NCBI RefSeq assembly: GCF_038087665.1
Contig: NZ_CP149925.1
Span: 434,001-498,000, forward strand
Reading direction: 5' to 3'
Source of the DNA: Gallaecimonas sp. GXIMD4217
Lineage (GTDB): Bacteria; Pseudomonadota; Gammaproteobacteria; Enterobacterales; Gallaecimonadaceae
DNA length: 64,000 bases
Numbering within the stretch: the first letter of the stretch is position 1; every line of letters begins with the position of its first letter. Positions 26,252 through 34,353 of this stretch are shown piece after piece. Under the pieces are notes generated by a model, which saw only the letters and a list, made by a program, of their open reading frames with translations, was not told the origin of the DNA and searched no databases. The position numbers were made by a program, and so were the translations under genes.

Positions 26252-29143
26252 ATGTCCGACAACCGTTCCCTGTCCGAGCTCGAATACCACAACGCCTTCA
26301 TCGATCGCCACATCGGCCCAGACGCCGCCGAGACCGAGGCCATGCTGGAGGTGCTGGGCACCGACTCCGTCGACGCCCTTATCGAAGAAACCGTACCGGC
26401 AAGCATCCGCCTGCCCGAGGGCCTCAACATAGGCCCGGCCCGTACCGAAGAAGAGACCCTGGCCTACCTCAAGTCCGTGGCCGGCAAGAACAAGATCTTC
26501 AAGTCCTACATCGGCATGGGCTACCACCCGACCCTGGTGCCGGGCGTGATCCAGCGTAACGTGCTGGAAAACCCGGGCTGGTACACCGCCTACACCCCCT
26601 ACCAGCCGGAAATCGCCCAGGGCCGCCTGGAGGCCATCCTCAACTTCCAGCAGCTGACCCTGGACCTGACCGGTCTGGATCTGGCCTCCGCCTCGCTGCT
26701 GGACGAAGCCACCGCCGCCGCCGAGGCCATGGCCCTGGCCAAGCGGGTGTCCAAGAACAAGAAGGCCAACACCTTCTTCATCGACGAAAACTGCCATCCC
26801 CAGACCATCAACGTGGTGCAGACCCGCGCCGAGGCCTTCGGCTTCGAGACCCTGGTCGCGGCCCCGGAAAAGGCCGAGGGCCTGGATCTGTTCGGTGCCC
26901 TGTTCCAGTACCCGGACAGCACCGGCGAGGTGCGGGATCTCAATGATCTGATCGCCGCCGTCCAGGGCCAGAAGGGCATAGTGGCCGTGGCCGCCGACAT
27001 ACTGTCGCTGGTGCTGCTCAAGGCGCCCGGCCACCTGGGCGCCGACGTGGTGCTCGGCTCTGCCCAGCGCTTCGGTGTGCCCATGGGCTACGGTGGCCCC
27101 CACGCCGCCTTCTTCGCCACCCGCGACGCCTACAAGCGCTCCATGCCCGGCCGCATCATCGGCGTGTCCAAGGACAGCCGCGGCAAGCCGGCCCTGCGCA
27201 TGGCCATGCAGACCCGCGAGCAGCACATCCGTCGTGAAAAGGCCAACTCCAACATCTGTACCGCCCAGGTGCTGCTGGCCAACATGGCCTCCTTCTATGC
27301 CGTCTACCACGGTCCCGAAGGCCTCAAGCGCATCGCCGGCCGGGTGCACCGCCTCACCGACATCCTGGCCCTGGGCCTCAAGGACAAGGGCCTGGCCATC
27401 CGCAACAGCCATTGGTTCGATACCCTGACCGTGGAAGTGGCCGACAAGGCCGCCGTCATCGCCAAGGCCCAGGCCAAGGGCGTGAACCTGCGTGCCGACC
27501 TGGACGGTGCCGTGGGTATCAGCCTGTCCGAGGCCACCACCAGGGCCGACCTGGTCGAGCTGTTCGACATCCTGGTCGGCGAGGAGCACGGCCTGGACCT
27601 GGATGCCCTGGATGTGCGCATCCAGCAGGGTGAGATCGAGTCCATCCCCGCGCACCTGCTGCGCGACGACGCCATCCTCACCCACGAGGTGTTCAACCAG
27701 TACCACTCCGAAACCGAGATGCTGCGTTACATCAAGCGCCTCGAGAACAAGGATCTGGCCCTGAACCACTCCATGATCACCCTGGGCTCCTGCACCATGA
27801 AGCTCAACGCCACCGCCGAGATGATCCCGGTGAGCTGGCCCGAGTTCGCCGAGCTGCACCCCTTCTGCCCGGCGGATCAGGCCCAGGGCTACCACGAGAT
27901 GATCTCCGGGCTGGGCGACTGGCTGGTCGACATCACCGGCTACGACGCCGTCTGCATGCAGCCCAACTCCGGCGCCCAGGGCGAATACGCCGGCCTGCTG
28001 GCCATCCGCAAATACCACGAATCCCGTGGCGAGGGTCACCGCAACATCTGCCTGATCCCCAGCTCCGCCCACGGCACCAACCCGGCCTCGGCCCAGATGG
28101 CCAGCTACAAGGTGGTGGTGGTGGCCTGCGACAAGCAGGGCAACGTGGACATGGACGATCTGCGCGCCAAGGCCGCGGAAGTGGCCGACAACCTGGCCTG
28201 CATCATGATCACCTATCCGTCCACCCACGGCGTCTATGAAGAGACGGTGCGTGAGATCTGCGACATCGTCCACCAGCACGGTGGCCAGGTGTACATGGAC
28301 GGTGCCAACATGAATGCCCAGGTCGGCCTGACCTCCCCGGGCTTTATCGGCTCCGACGTGTCCCACCTCAACCTGCACAAGACCTTCTGCATCCCCCACG
28401 GTGGCGGCGGTCCCGGCATGGGTCCCATCGGCGTGAAGAGCCACCTGGCGCCCTTCATGCCCAACCACCCGGTGGTGACCATAGAGGGCTCCCAGGCCGA
28501 GATGGGCGCCGTGTCCGCCGCTCCCTACGGCAGCGCCGGCATCCTGCCCATCTCCTGGATGTACATCGCCATGATGGGCTCCGCCGGCCTGAGGGACGCC
28601 ACCAAGTACGCCATCGTCAACGCCAACTACATGGCTACCCGCCTGGCCGAGCGCTTCCCGATCCTCTACACGGGTCGCAACGGTCGCATCGCCCACGAGT
28701 GCATCGTCGACCTGCGCCCGCTCAAGGAGGAGACCGGTATCTCCGAGCTGGACGTGGCCAAGCGCCTGATGGACTACGGCTTCCACTCCCCGACCATGTC
28801 CTTCCCGGTGGCCGGCACCCTGATGATCGAGCCCACCGAGTCCGAGTCCAAGGCGGAGATGGATCGCATGATCGAGGCCCTGCTGGCCATTCGCACCGAG
28901 ATCGACAAGGTGGCCAGCGGCGAGTGGACCCTGGACGACAACCCCCTGGTCAACGCCCCCCACACCCAGGACGACGTCATGGACGCCGCCTGGGAGCGGG
29001 CCTACGACAGGGCCACCGCGGTGTTCCCGGTGGAAGCCGTTCGCCAGAACAAGTTCTGGCCCACCGTCAACCGCATCGACGATGTCTACGGTGACCGCAA
29101 CCTGTTCTGCGCCTGTGTGCCCATGGAAGCCTATCAGGACTAA
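26252..29143 (+). CDS. gcvP: Glycine dehydrogenase (decarboxylating), P protein
   Basis: PLP enzyme that decarboxylates glycine and loads the aminomethyl group onto lipoyl-GcvH. 963 residues, a fused single-chain P protein as in E. coli. The PLP lysine is in [18 protein letters not shown]; a glycine-rich loop and [14 protein letters not shown] precede it. The N-terminal half ([22 protein letters not shown]) is the catalytically silent repeat. ATG 26252 follows GAGGAAG; a few upstream in-frame codons lie in the hairpin and are not used. A strong terminator ends the operon. Confidence 0.97.
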   Translation: MSDNRSLSELEYHNAFIDRHIGPDAAETEAMLEVLGTDSVDALIEETVPASIRLPEGLNIGPARTEEETLAYLKSVAGKNKIFKSYIGMGYHPTLVPGVIQRNVLENPGWYTAYTPYQPEIAQGRLEAILNFQQLTLDLTGLDLASASLLDEATAAAEAMALAKRVSKNKKANTFFIDENCHPQTINVVQTRAEAFGFETLVAAPEKAEGLDLFGALFQYPDSTGEVRDLNDLIAAVQGQKGIVAVAADILSLVLLKAPGHLGADVVLGSAQRFGVPMGYGGPHAAFFATRDAYKRSMPGRIIGVSKDSRGKPALRMAMQTREQHIRREKANSNICTAQVLLANMASFYAVYHGPEGLKRIAGRVHRLTDILALGLKDKGLAIRNSHWFDTLTVEVADKAAVIAKAQAKGVNLRADLDGAVGISLSEATTRADLVELFDILVGEEHGLDLDALDVRIQQGEIESIPAHLLRDDAILTHEVFNQYHSETEMLRYIKRLENKDLALNHSMITLGSCTMKLNATAEMIPVSWPEFAELHPFCPADQAQGYHEMISGLGDWLVDITGYDAVCMQPNSGAQGEYAGLLAIRKYHESRGEGHRNICLIPSSAHGTNPASAQMASYKVVVVACDKQGNVDMDDLRAKAAEVADNLACIMITYPSTHGVYEETVREICDIVHQHGGQVYMDGANMNAQVGLTSPGFIGSDVSHLNLHKTFCIPHGGGGPGMGPIGVKSHLAPFMPNHPVVTIEGSQAEMGAVSAAPYGSAGILPISWMYIAMMGSAGLRDATKYAIVNANYMATRLAERFPILYTGRNGRIAHECIVDLRPLKEETGISELDVAKRLMDYGFHSPTMSFPVAGTLMIEPTESESKAEMDRMIEALLAIRTEIDKVASGEWTLDDNPLVNAPHTQDDVMDAAWERAYDRATAVFPVEAVRQNKFWPTVNRIDDVYGDRNLFCACVPMEAYQD

Positions 29144-29158
29144 GCGCCTGATAAGCTG

Positions 29159-29190
29159 ATAAAAACCCCCGCGCCCGCGGGGGTTTTTTG
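29159..29190 (+). terminator. Rho-independent terminator of gcvTHP
   Basis: AAAAACCCCCGC, loop GCC, GCGGGGGTTTTTT, a long GC stem with T-tract directly after gcvP. Confidence 0.92.
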
Positions 29191-29191
29191 T

Positions 29192-29391
29192 TTGACAAGG
29201 GGTTGACCCTTGGTCAGTATGGAGTCAGGTCGTCACGACCATGGAGCTTCTTCGTCACAGGGAAAGTGGCCTTATCCTCGCGTTGTCTACCTTCCCTTGG
29301 CCAAGAGCCGTTGCCATCATCAGTCTCTCTCGGGGTTCCCTTTCCTGAAAATGGATCCCTTCGTTACCCCATCGAAGATGGGGTTTTTTTT
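29192..29391 (+). ncRNA. Possible small RNA in the gcvP-downstream gap
   Basis: The 385-bp gap after gcvP has no convincing ORF but ends in a strong stand-alone intrinsic terminator: CCCCATC (29367-29373), GAA, GATGGGG (29377-29383), then eight T. A perfect -35 TTGACA is at 29192-29197 and a weak -10 (CAGTAT) sits 17 bp on. A small hairpin, GGTCGT-C-ACGACC, lies near the expected 5' end. Together this is compatible with an sRNA of about 165 nt starting near 29227. The terminator could instead end read-through, and no known family is recognised. Confidence 0.35.
29366..29391 (+). terminator. Stand-alone intrinsic terminator
   Basis: ACCCCATC / GATGGGGT stem with GAA loop and an eight-T tail, more than 200 bp after gcvP, which already has its own terminator. 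Confidence 0.85.
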
Positions 29392-29528
29392 GCCTTTTTC
29401 GCCAATGGCTGGCGTAGCTCGCCACCGTTGAGCCAGACATAAGCGTTAATATCTTGTTTCATAAGTGTTTTTGTCTTTTGGCCTGGTATTTGCCTGAATA
29501 GGGGCATTACGACCAAAAGGAGAAAACC

Positions 29529-29879
29529 ATGAAAAAGCAATGGCTTGCCCTGGCCCTGTGCCTGCCCCTGAGCGCCTGTGTCTTCCACGTAGGTGGCGAC
29601 CACGACGGCGACTATGTTCAGCACAGCCAGGAAAACCGGGAAGAGCGCAACAGGGAGGCCATCGGCGGCTTCATGCCCGGCCTGGCCCTGGATCAGGTCC
29701 AGACCCGCCTGGGCACCCCGGATTTCGACAACCTGCTGGCGGACGGCCACCGGGTGCTCTATTACCGCACCCAGCGCCGCCATGGTGACGGCATGACCAC
29801 CAGGGACGAGTGCACGCCGCTGATCTTCAAGGACGGCATTCTGCTAGGCTGGGGGGACTTGGCCCTGCAACGACTCTGA
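29529..29879 (+). CDS. DUF3192 family lipoprotein
   Basis: 116 residues with a lipoprotein signal: MKKQWLALALCLPLSAC, lipobox LSAC with Cys17. The mature part has an acidic/histidine stretch (HVGGDHDGD) and a C-terminal DUF3192 domain recalling the SmpA/BamE fold: FMPGLALDQVQTRLGTPDFD, then a strand carrying VLYYRTQRRHGDG and FKDGILLGWGDLAL. The function is unknown; similar proteins occur in Shewanella and Vibrio. Expected at the outer membrane. It is preceded by AAAAGGAGAAA and followed at 16 bp by a small membrane protein, probably in one transcript. Confidence 0.8.
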   Translation: MKKQWLALALCLPLSACVFHVGGDHDGDYVQHSQENREERNREAIGGFMPGLALDQVQTRLGTPDFDNLLADGHRVLYYRTQRRHGDGMTTRDECTPLIFKDGILLGWGDLALQRL

Positions 29880-29895
29880 TTAAGGAAGCACCAGG

Positions 29896-30141
29896 ATGGA
29901 TGGAACAATGATGGTGGTCTTGATCGTGTTGATCGTGTTCGCGTTCATCACCTTCAATAACATCGCCAGCCGCAAGCACAAGATGGAAGAAATGCGCCTG
30001 ACCAGCCAGGCCGCCAACGATGACGAGCTGACCCAGCTTCGTGCCCAGGTGGTCAGGATGGAAGAGCGTATCCGGACCCTGGAAACCATAGTCACCGACG
30101 AGGGCTACCAGGTCGGCCAGGCCATCGAAAACCTGAAGTAA
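29896..30141 (+). CDS. Small PspB-like inner-membrane protein
   Basis: 81 residues: one N-terminal membrane segment (about 5-21, MMVVLIVLIVFAFITFN), then a charged coiled coil ending RMEERIRTLETIVTDEGYQ. The order and the ERIRTLETI segment recall phage-shock protein B, but no pspA or pspC is adjacent, so a Psp role is not claimed. AGGA precedes ATG 29896; a second ATG lies four codons on. It is probably co-transcribed with the DUF3192 lipoprotein. Confidence 0.7.
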   Translation: MDGTMMVVLIVLIVFAFITFNNIASRKHKMEEMRLTSQAANDDELTQLRAQVVRMEERIRTLETIVTDEGYQVGQAIENLK

Positions 30142-30143
30142 CA

Positions 30144-30163
30144 GAGGCGCCCAAGGGCGCCTC
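30144..30163. terminator. Hairpin between convergent PspB-like and SDR genes
   Basis: GAGGCGCCC (30144-30152), AA, GGGCGCCTC (30155-30163). It is GC-rich and lies between two convergent genes; T-tracts are short on both sides. Confidence 0.6.
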
Positions 30164-30165
30164 CT

Positions 30166-30972
30166 TCATTTCTGGACGGCCAGCATCCTGGCCAGGCCGT
30201 CCATGGCGGTGGACACCCCGGCCAGGGACCAGCCCCCGTCCACCGGCAGCACCACACCGCTGATGTAGGAGGCCAGGGGCGAGGCCAGGAAGAGGGCGGC
30301 ATTGGCCAGATCCTCGGGGCTGCCGTTTCGCTTCAGCGGCACCGAGTCGGCCACCATGTCGGTCAGCTGCGCCGTGGGCGCCAGTCGCTTCATGCCTTCG
30401 GTACCGGCTATGGGACCGGGCACCAGCGAGTTGACGCGGATCCCCTCAGGCCCCCATTCCATGGCCAGGGTGCGGGTGATCATGTCGACACCGGCCTTGG
30501 CGGCGCAGACATGGCTCTGCAGCGCCATGGGCACATAGGCCTGGGGAGCGGAGATATTGATGATGCAGCCCGGGCGGGCCAGGTGCGGGTAGGCTCCCTT
30601 CATCACGTGGAAGGTGCCCAGCAGATCGATGTCCACTACCGACTTGAAGGCGTTGGCCGACATGGCCTTGGCGCTGGCCGGGAAGTTGCCGGCGGCGCCG
30701 CTGACCAGCACCTGGATGGGGGAGCCGAAGCGCTCCGCGGCCTGCCCGAACACCTTGGCCACCGCCTCGGCCTCGCGCACGTCGACACTGTAGCCGAAGG
30801 CGTCGCTGCCCAGGGCCTTGAGTTCGGCCACGGCCGCGTCCACCTTGTCCTGGGAGCGACTGGCCACGGCGACCCGGGCGCCGGCAGCGGCAAAGCCTTT
30901 GGCGATGCCGAGGTTGATACCGCTGGTGCCGCCCATGACGAAAACGGCGTGTCCGGAAAAATCAAAGGCCAT
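30166..30972 (-). CDS. SDR oxidoreductase, 2,4-dienoyl-CoA reductase (DECR2)-like
   Basis: 268 residues, Rossmann SDR with FVMGGTSGINLGIAKGFA as the cofactor loop. The segment AGVDMITRTLAMEWGPEGIR followed by VNSLVPGPIAGTEGMKRL closely resembles peroxisomal-type 2,4-dienoyl-CoA reductases. As in that subgroup, the usual YxxxK tyrosine is missing: the lysine is in SHVCAAKAG, with Val four residues before it. This suggests a role in degrading unsaturated fatty acids, which is inference. ATG 30972 is chosen because AAGGAG lies upstream; a TTG six codons earlier is unlikely. Monocistronic. Confidence 0.72.
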   Translation of the reverse strand: MAFDFSGHAVFVMGGTSGINLGIAKGFAAAGARVAVASRSQDKVDAAVAELKALGSDAFGYSVDVREAEAVAKVFGQAAERFGSPIQVLVSGAAGNFPASAKAMSANAFKSVVDIDLLGTFHVMKGAYPHLARPGCIINISAPQAYVPMALQSHVCAAKAGVDMITRTLAMEWGPEGIRVNSLVPGPIAGTEGMKRLAPTAQLTDMVADSVPLKRNGSPEDLANAALFLASPLASYISGVVLPVDGGWSLAGVSTAMDGLARMLAVQK

Positions 30973-31060
30973 CTGTGACTCCTTGTCCAAGGCCAGCCGT
31001 GCTGGCCGTCAGAAACTAAGTGGTTGCCAATAAAGTGCTTTTCTTAATTCGGTCAGGCCC

Positions 31061-31066
31061 TATAAT
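31061..31066 (+). promoter_or_regulatory. -10 element of the tRNA-Gly promoter
   Basis: A perfect TATAAT 11 bp before the mature tRNA, followed by a GC-rich discriminator (CGGG) typical of stringently controlled stable-RNA promoters. The -35 region is poor. Confidence 0.6.
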
Positions 31067-31076
31067 CGGGTCTTGC

Positions 31077-31150
31077 GCGGGCGTAGTTCAATGGTAGAAC
31101 GGCAGCTTCCCAAGCTGCATACGAGGGTTCGATTCCCTTCGCCCGCTCCA
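31077..31150 (+). tRNA. tRNA-Gly, anticodon CCC
   Basis: 74 nt including an encoded CCA. The acceptor stem GCGGGCG pairs with CGCCCGC; D-loop TAGTTCAATGGTAGA; anticodon stem-loop GCAGC-TTCCCAA-GCTGC with anticodon CCC; T-loop GGTTCGATTCC. It is very similar to E. coli glyU. It stands alone between divergent and convergent protein genes. Confidence 0.97.
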
Positions 31151-31160
31151 GTTTCCTTTC

Positions 31161-32144
31161 TCAATCAAGCTGTTGCAGCATGCGCTCGGCCAGATCCAGG
31201 CCGGCCAGGTAGGCACCTTCCATGCGGCCGCCGTGGCTCCAGTCACCGCCGGCGCCCAGTTTCAACGAGGTATCGAACAGGATCCGGCTGCCGTGAGATT
31301 CGGCCGGCCTGGCGAAGCGCCATCTGTGGGCGAAGCCGGCCATCGGCTCGGTCGGGGTCAGGCGCAGCAGCTCGAAGAAGCGCTCGCCGAGCATGCTGAC
31401 CACGTCCTCCGGTTCGGCCTCCATGAATTCCCGGCTCCATTCCGAGGTGGCGTGCAGCACCCAGCATTGCGGGTGGCTCATGCGCTGGGGTTTGGAGGAG
31501 TCTTCGGCCAGCCACTCCAGGCAATCGTCGGTGACGAAGGCGGCCTTGATGATGGTATCCAGGGGTTCGGCGAAGGCCAGGCCCACCGCCCAGCAGGGCA
31601 GCATCTTTACCTGGCGAGCCGCCAGCGCCAGGCGCGGGCTGGCCTGGAGCAGGGGCACCGACTGCTGGGCCGGGGTGGTGACCAGCAGGCCATCGAAGGG
31701 ACCCCTGGCCTCGCCCTGCACAGTTTCCAGCCACCAGCGCTGATCGCGGACGTGGCAGGCGACGATCTGCTCGTTGAAATGCACCTCCAGGCTGTCGGCC
31801 AGGCGACGGGTGATGACGCTCATATGGGGTTGGCCCACGAAGCGGCTGGTGACATCGGGGGAGGGGTGAAGCTGATCCAGGGACAGCTGGTAGGGGGTCA
31901 TGTGCCATTCGCCGGCGATGCCCAGTGCCTGCCAGTTGCCCAGTTCGTCGATAAAGCGGGGGTGGCGGGCGGTGAAGTACTGGGCGCCCAGATCGAAGCT
32001 GCCCCAGGGGGTGCGCCGGGAAACCATGCGGCCGCCGGTTCCGCGGCTCTTCTCGAACAGTGAAACCTGGTGGCCCTGGCCGTGCAGGAGCCGACCTGCA
32101 CTCAATCCTGCCAGACCTGCCCCCACGATAGCGACCCTGGCCAT
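31161..32144 (-). CDS. Renalase-like FAD-dependent amine oxidase family protein
   Basis: 327 residues. N-terminal FAD-binding VAIVGAGLAGLSAGRLL then FEKSRGTGGRM, as in renalase and related NAD(P)H-oxidising flavoproteins; FDLGAQYFTARHPRF is the conserved second segment and GGDWSHGGRMEGAYLAGLDLA the C-terminal FAD motif. The bacterial renalase group oxidises isomeric forms of NAD(P)H. That activity is possible, but specificity cannot be read from the sequence. It ends 11 bp from the tRNA gene in opposite orientation and lies downstream of the small ORF and mutH on the same strand. Confidence 0.75.
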   Translation of the reverse strand: MARVAIVGAGLAGLSAGRLLHGQGHQVSLFEKSRGTGGRMVSRRTPWGSFDLGAQYFTARHPRFIDELGNWQALGIAGEWHMTPYQLSLDQLHPSPDVTSRFVGQPHMSVITRRLADSLEVHFNEQIVACHVRDQRWWLETVQGEARGPFDGLLVTTPAQQSVPLLQASPRLALAARQVKMLPCWAVGLAFAEPLDTIIKAAFVTDDCLEWLAEDSSKPQRMSHPQCWVLHATSEWSREFMEAEPEDVVSMLGERFFELLRLTPTEPMAGFAHRWRFARPAESHGSRILFDTSLKLGAGGDWSHGGRMEGAYLAGLDLAERMLQQLD

Positions 32145-32215
32145 AAAGCACCCCTAAGTAAAATCAGTGTCTTTATGTACTGAGCATAACCCGCTTTTGC
32201 AGGACTTTCTTTGCG

Positions 32216-32389
32216 TCAGCGCCCAACCCGGGCAGAGGCTGTCGGCCTGATGACCAGGGGAGCCAGGGCGGCAAAGACAAAGAACAGGCCGAGCCAATGG
32301 ACCGGCTGGCGACTGTCGAAGTGGCTGGAGGCCAGCACCAGGGCGGCCATCGTCAGCAGGGCTATCCTGGCCCAGTTGGGGATCGGCAT
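32216..32389 (-). CDS. Small predicted membrane protein, 57 residues
   Basis: A reading frame of 58 codons, easily missed by length filters. It starts MPIPNWARIALLTMAALVLA and contains a second hydrophobic stretch, PVHWLGLFFVFAALAPLVI, so two short membrane segments joined by a polar turn (SSHFDSRQ). A weak GAGAAG lies upstream. It sits between mutH and the renalase-like gene on the same strand and explains the gap. The function is unknown and I recognise no family. Confidence rests on the regular hydrophobic pattern and fit in the gap. Confidence 0.5.
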   Translation of the reverse strand: MPIPNWARIALLTMAALVLASSHFDSRQPVHWLGLFFVFAALAPLVIRPTASARVGR

Positions 32390-32440
32390 GACGTCTTCTC
32401 ACAACAAGTGTTAGTGAGAATTATTATCAAACGAGCCCCG

Positions 32441-33136
32441 TCAGGCAAGGCCAAAATGCTGGCTGAGCAACCGGCTGGTATAGAGGCTGCGCAGGTAGAA
32501 GCCCTTGGGCTGGACGGCCACCAGCTCCCCTTCGCTGTTGCGGGCCAAGGTCTTGACACGGCCGTTGGCGGCCTTGGGGCGCAGTTGCAGGTATTGGCCC
32601 TTGTGGGCGCTGATCTCGTCGAAGCGGCCCAGGGCCAGCAGCTCCACCAGTTCTTCCCAGTCCCGGCGCAGTATGGCTTCCTCGTCCGGTTGCAGGCTGT
32701 GCAGCATGGGGGTGGCGATCAGCCTTTCGGCAGGGGCCAGGCTGCGCTCGGCCAGGATCGGGATCCACAGCACCCGGGCCAGCTTGGCGCGGACATGGGA
32801 ACCCTGCCATTGTACGCCCTGCCAGCCCTCGTAGGGGGCCACGGCAACGAAGGTGCTCTCCAGGGGACGGCCCTGGCGATCGATGGGCAGGGTCTTGAGC
32901 TCGACGCCCAGCTCGGGAAAGTCCGGCTCGGGCCTGGAGCCGGCCTGGGCCCCCAGGAAATGCTCCAGCAGCAGCCCCATCCAACCCTTTTCCCGCTTCA
33001 GATCCTTGGGTACGGAAAGGCCGGCCCGATCGGCCAGTTCGGCCAGGGTGAAGCCGGACAGGGCTCTGGCCCTGTCCTGGAGTTCGTCCAGGGACTGTGG
33101 TCTGGTGGTGCAGGGAATGCTCGGCATGGGGGGCAT
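32441..33136 (-). CDS. mutH: DNA mismatch repair endonuclease MutH
   Basis: Nicks the unmethylated strand at hemimethylated GATC after activation by MutL. 231 residues from ATG 33136 (a second ATG at 33127). The type II restriction-like active site is present: DFPELGVELKT gives Asp, Glu and Lys. Other family segments are LKREKGWMGLLLEHFLGA, HVRAKLARVLWIPI and GQYLQLRPKAANG. Its presence implies Dam-directed mismatch repair in this lineage. Divergent from rppH across the DnaA-box-rich gap. Confidence 0.95.
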   Translation of the reverse strand: MPPMPSIPCTTRPQSLDELQDRARALSGFTLAELADRAGLSVPKDLKREKGWMGLLLEHFLGAQAGSRPEPDFPELGVELKTLPIDRQGRPLESTFVAVAPYEGWQGVQWQGSHVRAKLARVLWIPILAERSLAPAERLIATPMLHSLQPDEEAILRRDWEELVELLALGRFDEISAHKGQYLQLRPKAANGRVKTLARNSEGELVAVQPKGFYLRSLYTSRLLSQHFGLA

Positions 33137-33850
33137 TGTATAGTGGCCGGCCGGCAAATTGCAGTGATGAAAAAAACACCAGCCTCAATCGAAAGCCACC
33201 TGTGAACAAGGTGAGAAACAATCTTCAGTAATAACCTGCTGTAAAATAAGGAAAACTTTCTTCATTTCTGATCGCTTTCACCAGCGGGCCAAGCCTTTTC
33301 CTCATGGTTCGGTCCAGTGCTCCACACGGTTATGCACAGAGTGCAGGGATAACTGCGATCCCGGTGCAGGAAACTGGGGATCCATACAGGATCCTGGCCG
33401 CTTTCTGGCCGCCTTTCGGGGTGATAATGGCCAGGCTTTGTGGATAAAAGTCCGCTGTTTACCTTTTGAACAGGGACACTTTTCCACAGCGCTCCACAAA
33501 GTCTTGCCAGGATCCCTGGACTGTCAATAGGGATCCTGTGCGTTTTTTGTTTTTATTATCCATTGAAAGTAAAGGGAAAAGTGTTTTTTCATGTCTTGCC
33601 GTGACGATCGCCTTGCTAGCGCTGTGGACGCATCCACGGATCTATACAAAAGGATGCACAGCTTTATGCACAAGTGGTGTGAGTAATTTTCCCAAGCAGG
33701 CTCAAGCGAAATGCCTAGTGCTGTTTATAAGTTCTACTGATCGTCTAACTTATCAACTGTATGGGGAAATTTTCCCCGGATTTAAGGGTTTGCCGCACTT
33801 CCCCATATATGGAACAATCCAATGAAGATTCGAATTGCATCGAGGCAGTG
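33137..33850. promoter_or_regulatory. DARS2-like DnaA-box cluster in the mutH/rppH gap
   Basis: 714 bp without a credible gene. Three perfect DnaA boxes (TTATNCACA): 33330-33338 (+), 33439-33447 (-) and 33664-33672 (+). One-mismatch boxes lie at 33201-33209 (-), 33480-33488 (+) and 33678-33686 (-). Nine GATC sites fall in the interval, four of them GGATCC (33378, 33389, 33510, 33531). An AT-rich block lies at 33541-33592. In E. coli the DnaA-reactivating sequence DARS2 maps beside mutH, so position and content both suggest a DARS2 counterpart. The gap must also hold the divergent mutH and rppH promoters. Confidence 0.7.
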
Positions 33851-34351
33851 GTGATCGACAGTGACGGCTTCAGGCCCAATGTCGGTATCGTGATCTGCAA
33901 TCAGAAGGGCCAGGTATTCTGGGCCCGTCGCCATGGCCAGCATTCATGGCAGTTTCCCCAAGGTGGCATCCATGACGGCGAGTCGCCGGAGCAGGCCATG
34001 TATCGGGAGCTTTGGGAAGAAGTGGGACTGCACAAAAAGGATGTGAAGATCCTGGCGGTCAGCCGACACTGGTTGCGGTATCGATTACCCAAGAGGATGG
34101 TACGCCGGGACCAAAACCCGGTGTGTATCGGTCAGAAACAGAAGTGGTTCCTGTTGCAGCTGGTTGGGCCGGAATCGGCGGTCAACTTCAGGGCCACCGG
34201 CCACCCCGAATTCGACGACTGGCGCTGGGTCAGCTACTGGTATCCGGTACGCCAGGTGGTGTCCTTCAAGCGGGACGTCTACCGGCGGATGATGAAGGAA
34301 TTTGCCGCCACCGCCATGCCTTTCCAACGTAACGAGCGGCGCAGGGGCTAG
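33851..34351 (+). CDS. rppH: RNA pyrophosphohydrolase RppH
   Basis: Nudix hydrolase that removes pyrophosphate from mRNA 5' ends and triggers RNase E decay. 166 residues when started at GTG 33851, which gives the family N-terminus [17 protein letters not shown]. The longer ATG frame adds 30 unconserved residues from the regulatory gap. The Nudix box is complete: [18 protein letters not shown] followed by EEVGL. Others: [20 protein letters not shown] and [11 protein letters not shown]. The stop is 2 bp before ptsP, the conserved partner. Confidence 0.93.
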   Translation: MIDSDGFRPNVGIVICNQKGQVFWARRHGQHSWQFPQGGIHDGESPEQAMYRELWEEVGLHKKDVKILAVSRHWLRYRLPKRMVRRDQNPVCIGQKQKWFLLQLVGPESAVNFRATGHPEFDDWRWVSYWYPVRQVVSFKRDVYRRMMKEFAATAMPFQRNERRRG

Positions 34352-34353
34352 GC

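Noticed and set aside
29188..29442. Two overlapping ORFs of 84 and 73 codons after gcvP
   Set aside because: Both read straight through a strong intrinsic terminator and begin without ribosome sites.
33466..33825. 119-codon ORF in the mutH/rppH gap
   Set aside because: It covers DnaA boxes and AT-rich DNA, lacks a ribosome site and reads into the rppH leader in another frame; no protein-like pattern.
33137..33850. Chromosomal origin oriC
   Set aside because: DnaA boxes and GATC sites are present, but gammaproteobacterial oriC lies near mnmG/mioC or dnaA, none of which is here. The mutH position fits DARS2 better.
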